From positions 1 through 64,000 of the forward strand of contig JAPZUF010000009.1 of the NCBI GenBank assembly GCA_027533395.1: a DNA stretch of 64,000 bases, given 5' to 3'. The DNA comes from Cyclobacteriaceae bacterium (lineage in GTDB: Bacteria; Bacteroidota; Bacteroidia; Cytophagales; Cyclobacteriaceae). Each line of letters starts with the position of its first letter. Position 1 is the stretch's first letter. Shown one piece after another: positions 63,204 to 64,000 of this stretch. The notes beneath the pieces are model-generated. The model made no database searches. It was not told the DNA's origin and saw only the letters and a list, made by a program, of their open reading frames with translations. Made by a program: the position numbers and the translations under genes.

Positions 63204-64000
63204 ATGAAAATAGTGGTGGCTTCGGTATTAAAACCTGTGGATGATACCCGCATGTTTGAAAAAATCGGAAGCAGTTTTGCCAGAAAAGGTTTTGAAGTGC
63301 ATCTTTTTGGTAATGGAAATACTAATAACACTCAAAAAATAGAAGATATTTTTTTTCATCATCATATAATCAAAAAGAGATTAAGTTTAAAAAGATGGTT
63401 TATTCCATTTTGGGTTTTTCGTAAACTTCTCTTTTTAAAACCTCAAGTGGTAGTAATCGCAAGTCATGAACTTCTATGGATGGCTGTCATCTATCGTCTT
63501 TTTTTTGCTGTTAAAGTTGTCTATGATGTTCGTGAAAATTACGCGTTGAATATAAAACTGCGGCAAAAAAATAAATGGATTGATTCGCTTCTAAGTCATT
63601 ACATGAATTGGAAACAAAAAATGACATCGTATGGAATAGATGTTTTCTGGTTAGCTGAAAGTTGTTACCTAACACAACTTTCCTTTCTTCCTAATCAATC
63701 TATTTACGTGGTTGAAAACAGAGCTTCGAAGCAGTTTACTATTCCCAACAAAAGCCTAGGATATCATTCCATTTTATTTACCGGCACATTAGCAAGTAGT
63801 ACAGGTGTTTTGAGGTTTATTGAATTTGCGAAATACATATTAAAAGAAGATGAGCGTTTTCAATTCACCATAGCAGGTCATAGCTATGATTATAATTTTT
63901 TGCAAAACCTAAAGGAATTGATTCAACCTTATCCGCAAATTCAATTAATTGGCGGAAGCGAATATGTTGCTCATGCAACTATTTATCAACTCATTAGCCA
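63204..64000 (+). CDS. Family 4-like glycosyltransferase (3' truncated)
   Basis: The frame is open to the end of the window (about 265 codons), so the gene is cut off. From ATG 63204 it reads MKIVVASVLKPVDDTRMFEK, then SSFARKGFEVHLFG, the start of a GT-B fold, followed by VVVIASHELLWMAVIYR, VYDVRENY (acceptor domain) and, from about residue 190, ILFTGTLASSTGVLRFIEFA, FTIAGHSYDYNF and LIGGSEYV, where the nucleotide-sugar domain begins. The pattern is that of GT1/GT4 enzymes of cell-surface glycans. A start at 63186 would add six residues (MQESKK). It probably begins a further glycan gene group beyond the window. Confidence 0.82.
   Translation, partial: MKIVVASVLKPVDDTRMFEKIGSSFARKGFEVHLFGNGNTNNTQKIEDIFFHHHIIKKRLSLKRWFIPFWVFRKLLFLKPQVVVIASHELLWMAVIYRLFFAVKVVYDVRENYALNIKLRQKNKWIDSLLSHYMNWKQKMTSYGIDVFWLAESCYLTQLSFLPNQSIYVVENRASKQFTIPNKSLGYHSILFTGTLASSTGVLRFIEFAKYILKEDERFQFTIAGHSYDYNFLQNLKELIQPYPQIQLIGGSEYVAHATIYQLIS

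Overview
The window comes from a member of the phylum Bacteroidota, most likely a Cytophagales-type gliding bacterium. The evidence is: many promoters with the phylum-specific -7 box TAnnTTTG and little Shine-Dalgarno signal; TonB-dependent receptors with an N-terminal carboxypeptidase-regulatory-like domain; two proteins ending in type IX secretion (T9SS) type A sorting domains; the gliding gene gldC; LytTR two-component proteins; and a CruF/CrtD-type carotenoid pair. The DNA is AT-rich. The window starts inside one gene (M1-peptidase-like) and ends inside another (glycosyltransferase). I see no tRNA, rRNA, CRISPR array, prophage or insertion sequence. Most of it is chromosomal housekeeping content with short Bacteroidota-specific operons.

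Layout. 0-11 kb: end of an M1-type peptidase gene, fabH, a small unknown gene, a minus-strand operon of two peptide-type transporters (POT-like MFS, then OPT), pckA, an SDR lacking the catalytic Tyr, an SPFH/prohibitin protein, gltA, an acyl-CoA-binding protein and rsmE. 11-20 kb: one minus-strand gene of about 2,975 codons for a giant T9SS-exported beta-rich surface protein. 20-26 kb: a fused SpmA/SpmB-type membrane protein, two poorly known genes, a TlpA-like thioredoxin, coaX and a class III-like sirtuin. Just upstream of the sirtuin gene is a candidate 210-nt structured RNA with 6S-like architecture. 26-31 kb: gldC, then a TonB-dependent receptor with an SGNH/GDSL-type lipoprotein, behind a promoter carrying a perfect 16-bp palindrome. 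31.2-31.7 kb: a gene-free stretch holding two terminators and an unexplained structured element with a promoter-like box.

31.7-45 kb: minus-strand gyrA plus a TPR gene, an outer-membrane protein, rpe, a T9SS subtilase and a lipoprotein. A divergent pair follows: a degenerate TrpF-like barrel and ligA. Next are a small unknown gene and the carotenoid pair cruF/crtD. 45-50 kb: a minus-strand operon of TonB receptor, TPR protein, DUF2141 protein, LytS-type kinase and LytTR regulator, probably an outer-membrane uptake or sensing unit with its own regulators. 50-64 kb: leuS; an overlapping glycosyltransferase/LpxH-like phosphatase pair; the compact operon mscL-msrB-thioesterase-folC-trmB; a multi-PAS kinase with a single-domain regulator; a DUF3108 protein; dapD; and a truncated glycosyltransferase gene.

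Working together: pckA and gltA cover central carbon metabolism, and fabH, the acyl-CoA-binding protein and the thioesterase cover acyl metabolism. gldC, the giant protein and the subtilase belong to the gliding/T9SS surface apparatus. The least explained items are the candidate 6S-like RNA, the structured element near 31.45 kb, the catalytically disabled SDR and TrpF-like proteins, and the receptor-associated operons.
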